Origin: Hordeum vulgare subsp. vulgare
Taxonomy: Eukaryota; Streptophyta; Magnoliopsida; Poales; Poaceae
DNA: 64,000 nt
NCBI RefSeq assembly: GCF_904849725.1
Contig: NC_058521.1
Coordinates: 428,128,676-428,192,675, forward strand
Direction of reading: 5' to 3'
This document shows positions 22,373-32,573 of this stretch, piece by piece. Each line of letters opens with the position of its first letter. The first letter of the stretch is position 1. Position numbers and translations under genes: made by a program. The notes beneath the pieces were generated by a model, which saw nothing but the letters and a program-made list of their open reading frames with translations, had not been told where the DNA came from and did no database searches.

Positions 22373-24210
22373 TGTTGGGGAACGTCGCATGGGAAACAAA
22401 AAATTTCCTACGCGCACGAAGACCTATCATGGTGATGTCCATCTACGAGAGGGGATGTGTGATCTACGTACCCTTGTAGACTGTACAGCAGAAGCGTTAG
22501 TGAACGCGGTTGATGTAGTGGAACGTCCTCACGTCCCTCGATCCGCCCCGCGAACCGTCCCGCGATCAGTCCCACGATCTAGTGCCGAACAGACGGCACC
22601 TCCGCGTTCAGCACACGTACAGCTCGACGATGATCTCAGACTTCTTGAGCCAGCAAGAGAGACGGAGAGGTAGAAGAGTTCTCCGGCAGTGTGACGGCGC
22701 TCCGGAGGTTGGTGATGATCTTGTCTCAGCAGGGCTCTACCCGAGCTCCGCAGAAACGCGATCTAGAGGAAAAATCATGGAGGTATGTGGTCGGGCTGCC
22801 GTGGAGAAGTCGTCTCAAATCAGCCATAAAACCTCCGTATATATAGGTGGGAGAGGGGGGCCTTGCCTTGGGGCTCAAGGAGCCCCAAGGGGGTCGGCCG
22901 AACCAAAGGGCGGAAGGTCTCCCCTCCCAAACCGAATCCAACTTGGTTTGGAAGGTGGAGTCCTTCTTCCCTTTCCCGCCTCCTCCTTTTTTTTCTTTTC
23001 TCTTTGATTTTCTTCCTATGGCGCATAGGGCCTTCTTGGGCTGTCCCACCAGCCCACTAAGGGCTGGTGTGCCACCCCCAAGGCCTATGGGCTTCCCCTT
23101 GTGAACTCCCAGAACCCATTCGTCATTCCCGGAACCCTTGTGAACTCCCGGAACCCATTCGTCATTCCCGGCACATTCCCGGTAACTCCGAAAACCTTCC
23201 GGTAATCAAATGAGGTCATCCTATATATCAATCTTCGTTTCCGGACCATGCCGGAAGACCTTGTGACCTCCGTTATCTCATCCGGGACTCCGAACAACAT
23301 TCGTTAACCAACCATATAACTCAAATACGCATAAAACAACGTCTAACCTTAAGTGTGCAGGCCCTGCGGGTTCGAGAACTATGTAGACATGACCCGAGTG
23401 ACTCCTCGGTCAATATCCAATAGCGGGACCTGGATGCCCATATTGGATCCTACATATTCTACGAAGATCTTATCGTTTGAACCTCAGTGCCAAGGATTCA
23501 TATAATCCCGTATGTCATTCCCTTTGTCCTTCGGTATCTTACTTGCCCGAGATTCGATCGTCAGTATCCGCATACCTATTTCAATCTCGTTTACCGGCAA
23601 GTCTCTTTACTCGTTCCGTAATACAAGATCCCGCAACTTACACTAAGTCACATTGCTTGCAAGGCTTGTGTGTGATGTTGTATTACCGAGTGGGCCCTGA
23701 GATACCTCTCCGTCACACGGAGTGACAAATCCCAGTCTCGATCCATACTAACTCAACTAACACCTTCGGAGATACCTGTAGAGCATCTTTATAGTCACCC
23801 AGTTACGTTGCGACGTTTGATACACACAAAGCATTCCTCCGGTGTCAGTGAGTTATATGATCTCATGGTCATAGGAACAAATACTTGACACGCAGAAAAC
23901 AGTACCAACAAAATGACCCGATCAACATGCTACATCTATTAGTTTGGGTCTAGTCCATCACATGATTCTCCTAATGATGTGATCCCGTTATCAAGTAACA
24001 ACACTTGCCTATGGCCAGGAAACCTTGGCCATCTTTGATCAACGAGCTAGTCAACTAGAGGCTTACTAGGGACAGTGTTTTGTCTATGTATCCACACAAG
24101 TATTGTGTTTCCAATCAATACAATTATAGCATGGATAATAAACGATTATCATGAACAAAGAAATATAATAATAACTAATTTATTATTGCCTCTAGGGCAT
24201 ATTTCCAACA
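22373..24210 (-). repeat. E1 5' LTR, 1838 bp
   Basis: It has the same ends as the 3' copy. It is 30 bp longer overall, partly because of a short tandem duplication around 23098-23172 (gaactcccggaacccattcg occurs twice with one mismatch), offset by loss of the adjacent ggagtgggttgcc segment. The TATA-like run is at 22836-22846. Its promoter would read leftwards, away from E2. Confidence 0.92.
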
Positions 24211-24215
24211 GACCG
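24211..24215. repeat. Target-site duplication of E1 (gaccg), right copy
   Basis: Exact match to 15585-15589, directly after the ccaaca end of E1. Confidence 0.92.
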
Positions 24216-24403
24216 TGCCTTGATGCCAGTGCCCGCGTCGGACCCTTCCCTCTCCGTTGCTCCCTAGACTCCCACCATGCAAGCCTCGCCGCCGCGTGCT
24301 GCATCTAATGGTGAGAATCCTGTGGCTTCATGGAAAACCAAGCCTCAACCCTTGATTTAGTGTAAATTGCCGAGCACCCGTAATTGGACAGAAACACCAC
24401 CGC

Positions 24404-24475
24404 AACACAGTGGTTAGCGCCCATAGTTTCCATCCAAGGGCTCCTAGGTTCGAATCCAGGGCTGCCCCAATTTTT
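24404..24475 (+). repeat. tRNA-like segment with Pol III A and B boxes (SINE or tRNA relic)
   Basis: tggttagcgcc at 24411-24421 resembles an A box, and ggttcgaatcc at 24447-24457 matches the B-box consensus GGTTCGANTCC exactly. The spacing of about 25 bases between them fits an internal Pol III promoter. The flanks do not form a clean tRNA acceptor stem that I can see, so a tRNA-derived SINE head or tRNA pseudogene is likelier than a working tRNA. Confidence 0.5.
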
Positions 24476-24656
24476 CTGTTGTCCCATGTTCATTTTTCAC
24501 GCTCACCCTCACAGCTAGTTGGGTTGAAACCTCTGGACCGCTGCAGTTCGGCCTATGTTTATTTTTTTCCTCCTGCCACAGTAACCTAGCCATGTATTGT
24601 TGTATGAGATGCGAGTTCTTCGTTTCGTAGATGCCACGTTAGTTGCACGTACCCCA

Positions 24657-24661
24657 TATTC
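24657..24661. repeat. Target-site duplication of E2 (tattc), left copy
   Basis: tattc directly precedes the tgttgg start of E2 and matches 32569-32573 exactly. Confidence 0.92.
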
Positions 24662-25870
24662 TGTTGGCATTATACCCTAGAGGCAATGATAAATAAGTTA
24701 TTATTATAATTCCTGTGTCAAGATAATCGTATATTATCCATGCTATAATTGTATTGAATGAAGACTTAGATACATGTGTGGATACATAGACAAAACACTG
24801 TCCCTAGCAAGCCTCTAGTTGGCTAGCCAGTTGATCAAGGATAGTCAGGGTCTTCTGACTATGTACAAGGTGTTGTTGCTTGATAACTGGATCACATCAT
24901 TGGGAGAATCATGTGATGGACTAGACCCAAACTAATAGACGTAGCATGTTGATCGTGTCATTTTGTTGCTACTGTTTTCTGCGTGCCAAGGGTTTGCGGA
25001 ATGGTCCGGAGACGAATATTGATATATAGGATGACCTCATTCGATTGCGGGAAGGTTTTCGGAATTACCGGGAATGACGAATGGGGTCCGCATGTTCGCC
25101 CGGGGGGGGGGGGGGGCAGCCCACCCCGGGGAAGCCCATAGGCCTTAAGGGTGCCGCAGCAGCCCTTAGTGGGCTGGTGGGCAAGCCCAGAGAGGCCCCT
25201 ACGCAGGGAGATAGAAAATCAAAGGAGAATCGAAAAAAGGGGAAGTGGGAAGGAAGGGAAGGACTCCACCTTCCAATCCTAGTTGGACTAGGATTGGAGG
25301 AGGACTCCTCCTCCCCCCATCGGCCGAATCCCTTGGGGATCCTTGAGCCCCAAGGCAAGGCCCCTCCCCTCCCCCCTATATATATAGAGGTTTTAGGGCT
25401 GATTTGAGACAACTTTTCCACGGCAGCCCGACCACATACCTCCACGGTTTTTCCTCTAGATCGCGTTTCTGCGGAGTTCGAGCGGAGCCCTGCTGAGATT
25501 AGATCACCACCAACCTCCGGAGCGCCGTCACGCTACCGGAGAACTCATCTACCTCTCCGTCTCTCTTGCTGGATCAAGAAGGCCGAGATCATCGTCGAAC
25601 TGTACGTGTGCTGAACGCGGAGGTGCCGTCCGTTCGGCACTAGATCGGAGCGGATCGTGGGATGGATCGCGGGACGGTTCGTGGAACGGTTCGCGGGGCG
25701 GATCGAGGGACGTGAGGACATTCCACTACATCAACCGCGTTTATTAACGCTTCTGTTGTGTGATCTACAAGGGTACGTAGATCTGAAATCCCCCTCGTAG
25801 ATGAACATCACCATGATAGGTTTTCGTGCGCGTAGGAAAATTTTTGTTTCCCATGCGATGTTCCCCAACA
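24662..25870 (+). repeat. E2 5' LTR, 1209 bp, internally deleted
   Basis: It begins tgttggcattatac and ends gttccccaaca. Compared with the 3' LTR it lacks 624 bp: the left break is after ctgcgtgccaag (near 24992) and the right side resumes at ggtttgcggaatgg. The TATA-like run ctatatatatag at 25377-25388 is retained. A run of 15 G lies at 25102-25116. Confidence 0.92.
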
Positions 25871-25871
25871 G

Positions 25872-25884
25872 TGGCATCATGAGC
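25872..25884 (+). other. E2 primer-binding site, variant
   Basis: TGGCATCATGAGC lies one base after the LTR and is the same variant as in E1. E0 and C0 carry the near-canonical or canonical form. Confidence 0.75.
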
Positions 25885-26753
25885 TAGGTTCATGCATAGA
25901 TGTCTTCTCGAGTAGAACACAAAAGTTTTTGTAGGCGGTGATGTGCAATTTGCTGCCCTCCTTAGTCTTTTCTTGATTCCACGGTATTGTTGGACCGAAG
26001 CGGCTCGGACTGACATTACTGGTACGCTTACGTGAGACTGGTTTCATCACTACGAGTAACTCCGTTGCTCATAGATGACTGGCGAGTGTCAGTTTCTCCA
26101 ACTTTAGTTGAATCAGATTTGACCGAGGAGGTCCTTGGATGAGGTTAAATAGCAATTCATATATCTCCGTTGTGGTGTTTGTGTAAGTAAGATGCGATCC
26201 TACTAGATACCCATGGTCACCACGTAAAACATGCAACAACAATTAGAGGACGTCTAACTTGTTTTTGCAGGGTATGCTTGTGATGTGATATGGCCAATGA
26301 TGTGATGTGATATATTGGATGTATGAGATGATCATGTTGTAATAGTTAATATCGACATGCACGTCGATGGTACGGCAACCGACAGGAGCCATAGGGTTGC
26401 CTTTAAACTAACGTTTGTTCTTGCAGATGCGTTTACTATATTTCTAGGATGTAGCTTTAGTAGTAATAGCATGAGTAGCACGACAACCCCGATGGCGACA
26501 CGTTGATGGAGACCGAAAGGTCGAACATGAATCATATAGTTGATATGATTAACATAGGGATGCTTACCACTGAAACTATCCTCAACTCACGTGATGATCG
26601 GACTTGAGCTAGTGGAATTGGATCATGAACCACTCAAATGACTGGAGAGATGTACTTTTTGAGTGGGAGTTTAGCAAGTAATTTGATTAAGTTAAACTCT
26701 AATTATCTTGAACATAATCTAAGTCCACTTTGAATATATTTGTGTTGTAGATC
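25885..26753 (+). other. E2 untranslated leader
   Basis: About 870 bases between primer site and gag start, closely matching the E1 region 21480-22358 and E0. The open frames seen here on the minus strand (for example 26332-26535) are not supported as genes. Confidence 0.75.
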
Positions 26754-27582
26754 ATGGCTCACGCGACAGTCACCCTGAATTTTAATACGTTCCTAGAGAA
26801 AGCTAAGTTGAAAGATGATGGAAGCAACTTTGTAGACTGGGCTCGTAATCTTAAGTTGATCCTACAAGCTGGGAAGAAGGATTATGTCCTTGATGCTGCG
26901 CTAGGAGATGAACCACCCGCTACGGCTGACCAAGATGTTAAGAACGCTTGGTTAACACATAAGGAGGACTACTCAGTAGTTAAATGTGCAGTCATGTATG
27001 GCTTAGAACCGGGACTTCAACGTTGCTTTTAGTGTCATGGAGCATATGAGATGTTCCAGGAGTTGAAGTTTATCTTTCAGAAGAACGCCCGGATCGAGAG
27101 GTATGAGACCTCCGATAAATTCTATGCTTACAAGATGGAGGAGAAACCGTCTAGCTGAGCTGGGGATTGAACTCCCGCAAGAGGCTATCACTGACAGAAT
27201 TCTTCAATCACTGCCGCCAAGCTATAAGGGCTTTGTGTTGAACTACAACATGCAAGGGATGAACAAGTCACCCGGCGAGTTGTCCGCGATGCTGAAAGTC
27301 GCTGAGTCAGAACTCCGTAAAGAACATCAAGTGTTGATGGTGAATAAGACCACTAGTTTCAAGAGAAACGGCAAAGGAAAGAAGTGTAATTCAAAGAAGA
27401 GCGGCAAACCTGTTGCCAATCCGATGAAGAAACCCAAAGCTGGACCTAAGCCTGAAACGGAGTGCTATTATTGCAAGGGTATGGGTCACTGGAAGCGCAA
27501 CTGCCCCAAGTATCTGGCTGATAAGAAGGTGGCCAAAGAAAATCAGGTATATTTGATATACATGTTATTGATGTGTACTTAA
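26754..27582 (+). pseudogene. E2 gag, with stop, deletion and frameshift
   Basis: The start M-A-H-A-T-V-T-L-N-F fits Angela-type Gag, which builds the particle and packages the RNA. The first frame runs 93 codons to a stop at 27030 (CF*CHGAYEM). Gag sequence continues to about 27139 (FQKNARIERYETSDKFYAYK), where roughly 20 codons present in E1 are missing and the frame shifts. The second part (27150-27582) includes LAELGIELPQEAITDRILQ and a good CX2CX4HX4C zinc knuckle, C-Y-Y-C-K-G-M-G-H-W-K-R-N-C, at about 27463-27504. The capsid is therefore not producible, but the RNA-binding knuckle is intact. Confidence 0.87.
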
Positions 27583-28000
27583 CCAGCTCTCGTAGTAGTG
27601 CGTGGGCATTCGATACCGGTTCTGTTGCTGCAATTCGAAACAGGAACTGCGGAATAGGCGAAGGCTGGCAAAAGATGAAGTGACGATGCGCTTGGGAAAT
27701 GGTTCCAAGGTTGATGCAATCGCCGTCTGCAGAGTTTCACTTCAGTTACCATCAGGATTAGTTATGAACTTGAATAATTGTTATTTAGTGCCTGCGTTAA
27801 GCATGAACATTATATGTGGATCTTGTTTATTGCGAGACGGTTACTCGTTTAAGTCAGAGAATAATGGTTGCTCTATTTCTACGAGTTATATCTTTTATGG
27901 TCATGCACCCAATGTGAGAGGATTGTTCATATTGAATCTTGATAGTGATAATACACATATACATAACATTGAGACCAAAAGAGTTAGAGCTAACAATGAT
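27583..28000 (+). pseudogene. E2 pol: protease
   Basis: W-A-F-D-T-G-S-V-A at about 27603-27630 keeps the aspartic protease triad D-T-G (27612-27620). A frameshift follows within about 25 bases, so the rest (QELRNRRRLAKDEVTMRLGNGSKV and LPSGLVMNLNNCYLV) is read in the frame of 27602-28441. The fold is recognisable, but the protein is split from its active site. Confidence 0.82.
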
Positions 28001-28840
28001 AGCGCCATGTTTTTGTGGCACTGCCGCTTAGGTCATATTGGTGTAAAGCGCATGAAGAAACTCCATACCGATGGACTTTTGGAGTCACTTGACTTTGATT
28101 CACTTGACACGTGCGAACCATGCCTCATGGGAAAGATGACTAAAACTCCGTTCTCCGGAACAATGGAGCGTGCAAGTGACTTGTTGGAAATCATACATAC
28201 CGATGTGTGTGGTCCGATGAGCTTGGAGGCACGCGGCGGATATCGTTATTTTCTCACCTTCACTGACGATTTGAGTAGATATGGTTATGTCTACTTAATG
28301 AAGCACAAGTCTGAAACATTTGAAAAGTTCAAGAAATTTCAGAGTGAAGTTGAAAATCATCGTAACAAGAAGATCAAATTCCTCCGGTCTGATCGTGGGG
28401 GTGAATATCTGAGTTTCGAGTTTGGTGCCCACTTAAGATAATGTGGAATTGTTTCACAGTTGACACCGCCTGGAACACCACAGCGTAATGGTGTGTCCGA
28501 GCGTCGTAATCATACTTTATTAGAGATGGTGCGATCTATGATGTCTCTTACCGATTTGCCGTTATCGTTTTGGGGTTATGCATTAGAAACAGCTGCATTC
28601 ACTTTACATAGGGCACCATCAAAATCCATTGAGACAATACCATACGAACTGTGGGATGGCAAAATACCAAAGTTTTCGTGTCTTAAAGTTTGGGGATGTG
28701 ATGCTCATGTCAAAAAGCTTCAGCCTCAAAAGCTGGAACCCAAAGCGGAAAAGTGCATCTTCATAGGTTACCCGAAAGAGACAGTTGGGTACACCTTCTA
28801 TCTCAAATCCAAGGGCAAAGTGTTTGTTGCTAAGAACTGA
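28001..28840 (+). pseudogene. E2 pol: integrase, all three catalytic residues kept
   Basis: The HHCC finger begins LWHCRLGHIG (about 28014) and ends CEPC. Catalytic Asp is in EIIHTDVCGP, the second Asp in FLRSDRGGEY (about 28380-28409), and Glu in NGVSERRNHTLLEM (about 28490-28530). The frame has one nonsense codon, TAA at 28439-28441 between the second Asp and the Glu, and a TGA at 28838. Apart from these the domain is uninterrupted in one frame from 27602. C-terminal landmarks are FWGYALETAAFTLHRAPSK and CIFIGYPKETVGY. Confidence 0.9.
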
Positions 28841-29292
28841 GCTTTTCTTGAGAAGGAGTTTCTCTCGAGAGAATTGAGTGGGAGGAAGATAGAACTTGAT
28901 GAGGTTGTCAAACCTCTCATCCCTCTGGATGGTGGCGCAGGGCAAGGGGAAACCCTTGTCGTTGCGACGCCGGTTGAGGAGGAAGTTATTGATGATGATC
29001 ATGAAACTCCGGATCAAGTTACTGTCGAACCTCGCAGGTCGACAAGACCGCGTACTACTCCAGAGTGGTACGGTAATCCCGTCTTATCAATTATGTTGTT
29101 AGACAACAATGAGCCTGCGAATTATGAAGAAGCAACGGTGGGCCCGGATTCCAACAAATGGCTGGAGGCCATGAAGTCCGAGATAGGATCTATGTATGAA
29201 ACAAAGTATGGACTTCGGAAGTACTACTTGAAGGCCGCAAGGCTATTCAGAACAAATGGATCTTTAAGAAGAGGACAGACGCTGATGGTAAT
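28841..29292 (+). pseudogene. E2 pol: linker and start of reverse transcriptase
   Basis: The same frame as integrase continues through an acidic linker (VEEEVIDDDHETPDQV) to PRRSTRPRTTPEWYG and NYEEATVGPDSNKWLEAM, standard lead-in to Copia reverse transcriptase. A frameshift near 29205-29230 sends it out of frame, and it stops at 29294. Confidence 0.82.
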
Positions 29293-30024
29293 GTGACCGT
29301 TTATAAAGCTCGACTTGTGGCAAAGGGTATTTCACAAGTTCAAGGAGTTGACTACGATGAGACGTTCTCACCCGTAGCGATGCTGAAGTCCGTCAGAATC
29401 ATGTTAGCAATAGCTGCATTTTTCGATTATGAAATCTGGCAGATGGATGTCAAAACGGTGTTCCTTAACGGTTTCCTTAAGGAAGAGTTGTATATGATGC
29501 AACCCGAAGGTTCTGTCGATCCTAAAAATGCTAACAAAGTGTGCAAGCTCCAGCGATCCATTTATGGACTGGTGCAAGCATCTCGGAGTTGGAATAAACG
29601 CTTTGATGAGGTGATCAAAGCATTTGGGTTTATACAAGTGGTTGGAGAATCTTGTATTTACAAGAAAGTGAGTGGGAACTCTGTGGCGTTTCTAATATTA
29701 TATGTGGATGACATATTGCTGATTGGAAACAACGTGGAGTTTTTGGAGAGCATAAAGGATTACTTGAATAAAAGTTTCTCTATGAAGGACATAGGAGAAG
29801 CTGCTTACATTCTAGGCATTAAGATCTATAGGGATAGATCGAAATGCCTGATAGGAATTTCACAAAGTACATACCTTGATAAAGTTTTGAAGAGGTTCAA
29901 AATGGAACAGTCCAAGAAGGGGTTCTTGCCAGTTTTACAAGGTACGAGATTGAGTAAGACTCAGTGCCCGGCAACTGATAAAGATAGAGAGCATATGAGC
30001 ACCGTCCCTATGCTTCAGCCATAG
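29293..30024 (+). pseudogene. E2 pol: reverse transcriptase, catalytic boxes intact
   Basis: This 243-codon frame covers most of the palm and fingers. Landmarks are YKARLVAKGISQVQGVDYDE, WQMDVKTVFLNG with the first Asp at 29446, KLQRSIYGLVQASRSWN, and the YVDD box at 29701-29712. It ends with SMKDIGEAAYILGIKIYRDR and YLDKVLKRFKM. The frame is lost near 30005 by what looks like a one-base loss before the expected SAIGSIMYAM, giving a stop at 30022. Catalytic residues are conserved, but no continuous polyprotein can be made. Confidence 0.92.
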
Positions 30025-30683
30025 GTTCTATCATGTATGCAATGTTGTGCACTAGACTAGACGTTAGCCTGGCCATAAGTATGGCAAGCAGGTTCCAGAG
30101 TAATCCAGGAGTGGATCACTGGACGGCGGTCAAGAATATCCTGAAGTACCTGAAAAGGACTAAGGAGATGTTTCTCGTTTATGGAGGTGACGAAGAGCTC
30201 GCCGTAAAAGGTTACGTCGATGCAAGCTTTGACACAGATCCGGACGACTCTAAGTCGCAGACCGGATACGTATTTATTCTTAATGGGGGTGTGGTAAGCT
30301 CGTGCAGTTCCAAGCAAAGCGTCGTAGCTGATTCTACATGTGAAGTGGAGTACATGGCTGCCTCGGAGGCGGCTAAGGAGGGTGTCTGGATGAAGCAGTT
30401 CATGACGGATCTTGGAGTGGTGCCAAGCGCACTGAATCCAATAACCTTGTTCTGTGGCAAAACGGGTGCCATTGCCTTAGCAAAGGAACCGCGGTTTCAC
30501 AAGAAGATCAGACACATCAAACGACGCTTCAACCTCATCCGCGACTACGTCGAAGGGGAGGACGTAAATATATGCAAAGTGCACACGGATCTGAATGTAG
30601 CAGACCCGCTGACTAAACCTTTTCCACGGGCAAAGCATGATCAACACGAGAACTGTATGGGTGTTAGATTTATTACAATGTAA
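30025..30683 (+). pseudogene. E2 pol: RNase H, one catalytic Asp replaced
   Basis: The frame at 30033-30683 is open over the whole domain: MYAMLCTRLDVSLAI, GYVDASFDTDPDDSKSQTGY with the first Asp, CEVEYMAASEAAKE with the Glu, then LFCGKTGAIALAKEP where the family has YCDNTGAIA. The third catalytic Asp is therefore Gly and the next Asn is Lys. ADPLTKPFPRAKH and the normal pol C-terminus follow. Only this substitution and the upstream frame break disable it. Confidence 0.9.
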
Positions 30684-30724
30684 TTCGCATGGTGATGTGA
30701 GGGCTAGATTATTGACTCTAGTGC

Positions 30725-30735
30725 AAGTGGGAGAC
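30725..30735 (+). other. E2 polypurine tract
   Basis: AAGTGGGAGAC directly precedes the 3' LTR and is identical to the E1 tract. Confidence 0.9.
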
Positions 30736-32568
30736 TTTTGCAATTATGCCCTAGAGGCAATGATAAATAAGTTATTATTATAATTCCTGTGTCAAGATAA
30801 TCGTTTATTATCCATGCTATAATTGTATTGAATGAAGACTTAGATACATGTGTGGATACATAGACAAAACACTGTCCCTAGCAAGCCTCTAGTTGGCTAG
30901 CCAGTTGATCAAGGATAGTCAGGGTCTTCTGACTATGTACAAGGTGTTGTTGCTTGATAACTGGATCACATCATTGGGAGAATCATGTGAGGGACTAGAC
31001 CCAAACTAATAGACGTAGCATGTTGATCGTGGCATTTTGTTGCTACTGTTTTCTGCGTGTCAAGTATTTATTCCTATGACCATGAGATCATATAACTCAC
31101 TGACACCGGAGGAATACTTTGTGTGTATCAAACGTCACAATGTAACTTTGTGGCTATAAAGATGCTCTACAGGTATCTCCGAAGGTGTCCGTTGAGTTAG
31201 TATGGATCAAGACTGGGATTTGTCACTCCGTGTGACGGAGAGGTATCTCAGGGCCCACTCGATAATACAACATCACACACAAGCCTTGCAAGCAATGTGA
31301 CTTAGTGTAAGTTGCGGGATCTTGTATTACGGAACGAGTGAAGAGACTTGCCGGCAAACGAGATTGAAATAGGTATGCGGATACCGACGATCGAATCTCG
31401 GGCAAGTAACATACCGAAGGACAAAGGGAATGACATACGGGATTATATGAATCCTTGGCACTGAGGTTCAAACGATAAGATCTTCGTAGAATATGTAGGA
31501 TCCAATATGGGCATCCAGGTCCCGCTATTGGATATTGACTGAGGAGTCCCTCGGTTCATGTCTACATATTTCTCGAACCCGCAGGGTGTGCACACTTAAG
31601 GTTCAACGTTGTTTTATGCGTATTTGAGTTATATGGTTGGTTACCAAATGTTGTTCGGAGTCCCGGATGAGATCACGGACGTCACGAGGGTTTCCAGAAT
31701 GGTCCGGAGACGAAGATTGATATATAGGATGACCTCATTTGATTACCGGAAGGTTTTCGGAATTACCGGGAATGTACCGGGAATGGCGAATGGGTTCCGG
31801 ATGTTCACCGGGGGGGGGGGGGGCAGCCCACCCCGGGGAAGCCCATAGGCCTTAGGTGTGCCGCACCAGCCCTTAGTGGGCTGGTGGCCAAGCCCAGAGA
31901 GGCCCCTGCGAAGGGAGATAGAAAATCAAAGGAGAAAGGAAAAAAAAAGGGAAGTGGGAAGGAAGGGAAGGACTCCACCTTCCAATCCTAGTTGGACTAG
32001 GATTGGAGGAGGACTCCTCCTCCCCCCCATCGGCCGAACCCCTTGGGGCTCCTTGAGCCCCAAGGCAAGGCCCCTCCCCTCCCCCCTATATATACGGAGG
32101 TTTTAGGGCTGATTTGAGACAACGTTTCCACGGCAGCCCGACCACATACCTCCACGGTTTTTCCTCTATATCGCGTTTCTGCGGAGCTCGGGCGGAGCCC
32201 TGCTGAGATTAGATCACCACCAACCTCTAAAGCGCCGTCATGCTGCCGGAGAAATCATCTACCTCTCCATCTCTCTTGCTGGATCAAGAAGGCCGAGATC
32301 ATCGTCGAGCTGTACGTGTGCTAAACACGGAGGTGCCGTCCGTTCGGCACTAGATCGGAGCGGATCGTGGGACAGATCGCGGGACGGTTCGCGGGGTGGA
32401 TCGAGGGACGTGAGGACGTTCCACTACATCAACCGCGTTTATTAACACTTCTGTTGTGCGATCTACAAGGGTACGTAGATCTGAAATCCCCCTCATAGAT
32501 GAACATCACCATGATAGGTTTTCGTGCGCGTAGGAAAATTTTTGTTTACCATGTGACGTTCCCCAACA
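30736..32568 (+). repeat. E2 3' LTR, 1833 bp
   Basis: It starts ttttgcaattatgccc, so the canonical TGTTGG start is itself mutated, and ends gttccccaaca. It is full length where the 5' LTR is deleted. The TATA-like run is at 32086-32095, and a run of 14 G at 31810-31823 lies at the position matching the 5' LTR G run. Open frames inside (31609-31848 plus strand, 31223-31471 minus strand) recur in E1 and are LTR by-products. Confidence 0.93.
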
Positions 32569-32573
32569 TATTC
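32569..32573. repeat. Target-site duplication of E2 (tattc), right copy
   Basis: Exact match to 24657-24661, directly after the ccccaaca end of E2. Confidence 0.92.

Larger units (their letters stand above)
15590..24210 (-). mobile_element. E1: complete Angela-like Copia element, 8621 bp, TSD gaccg
   Basis: Both LTRs, the polypurine tract, the primer site and a perfect TSD (gaccg, 15585-15589 and 24211-24215) are present. The element runs on the minus strand: 5' LTR 22373-24210, 3' LTR 15590-17397. The first ~380 bases of the two LTRs differ at about a dozen positions by eye, a fairly recent insertion. The internal region by contrast is full of stops. It inserted into LTR B. Confidence 0.93.
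24216..24661 (+). other. LTR B middle fragment between E1 and E2
   Basis: These 446 bases are the LTR B sequence left between the two Copia insertions. There is no coding frame of note. It contains a tRNA-like Pol III promoter pair at 24411-24457. The last five bases (tattc) are the E2 target duplication. Confidence 0.75.
24662..32568 (+). mobile_element. E2: complete Angela-like Copia element, 7907 bp, TSD tattc
   Basis: 5' LTR 24662-25870, primer site 25872, gag, protease, integrase, reverse transcriptase, RNase H, polypurine tract and 3' LTR 30736-32568 are all present in order. They are flanked by tattc at 24657-24661 and 32569-32573. The LTRs differ at roughly eight of the first 330 bases, four of them at the very start. 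The 5' LTR carries a 624-bp deletion. It is the best preserved element of the window, yet every protein frame has at least one break. Confidence 0.95.

Noticed and set aside
24404..24475. Functional tRNA gene
   Set aside because: A and B boxes are present, but no convincing acceptor and anticodon stems; called a tRNA-like relic or SINE head instead.
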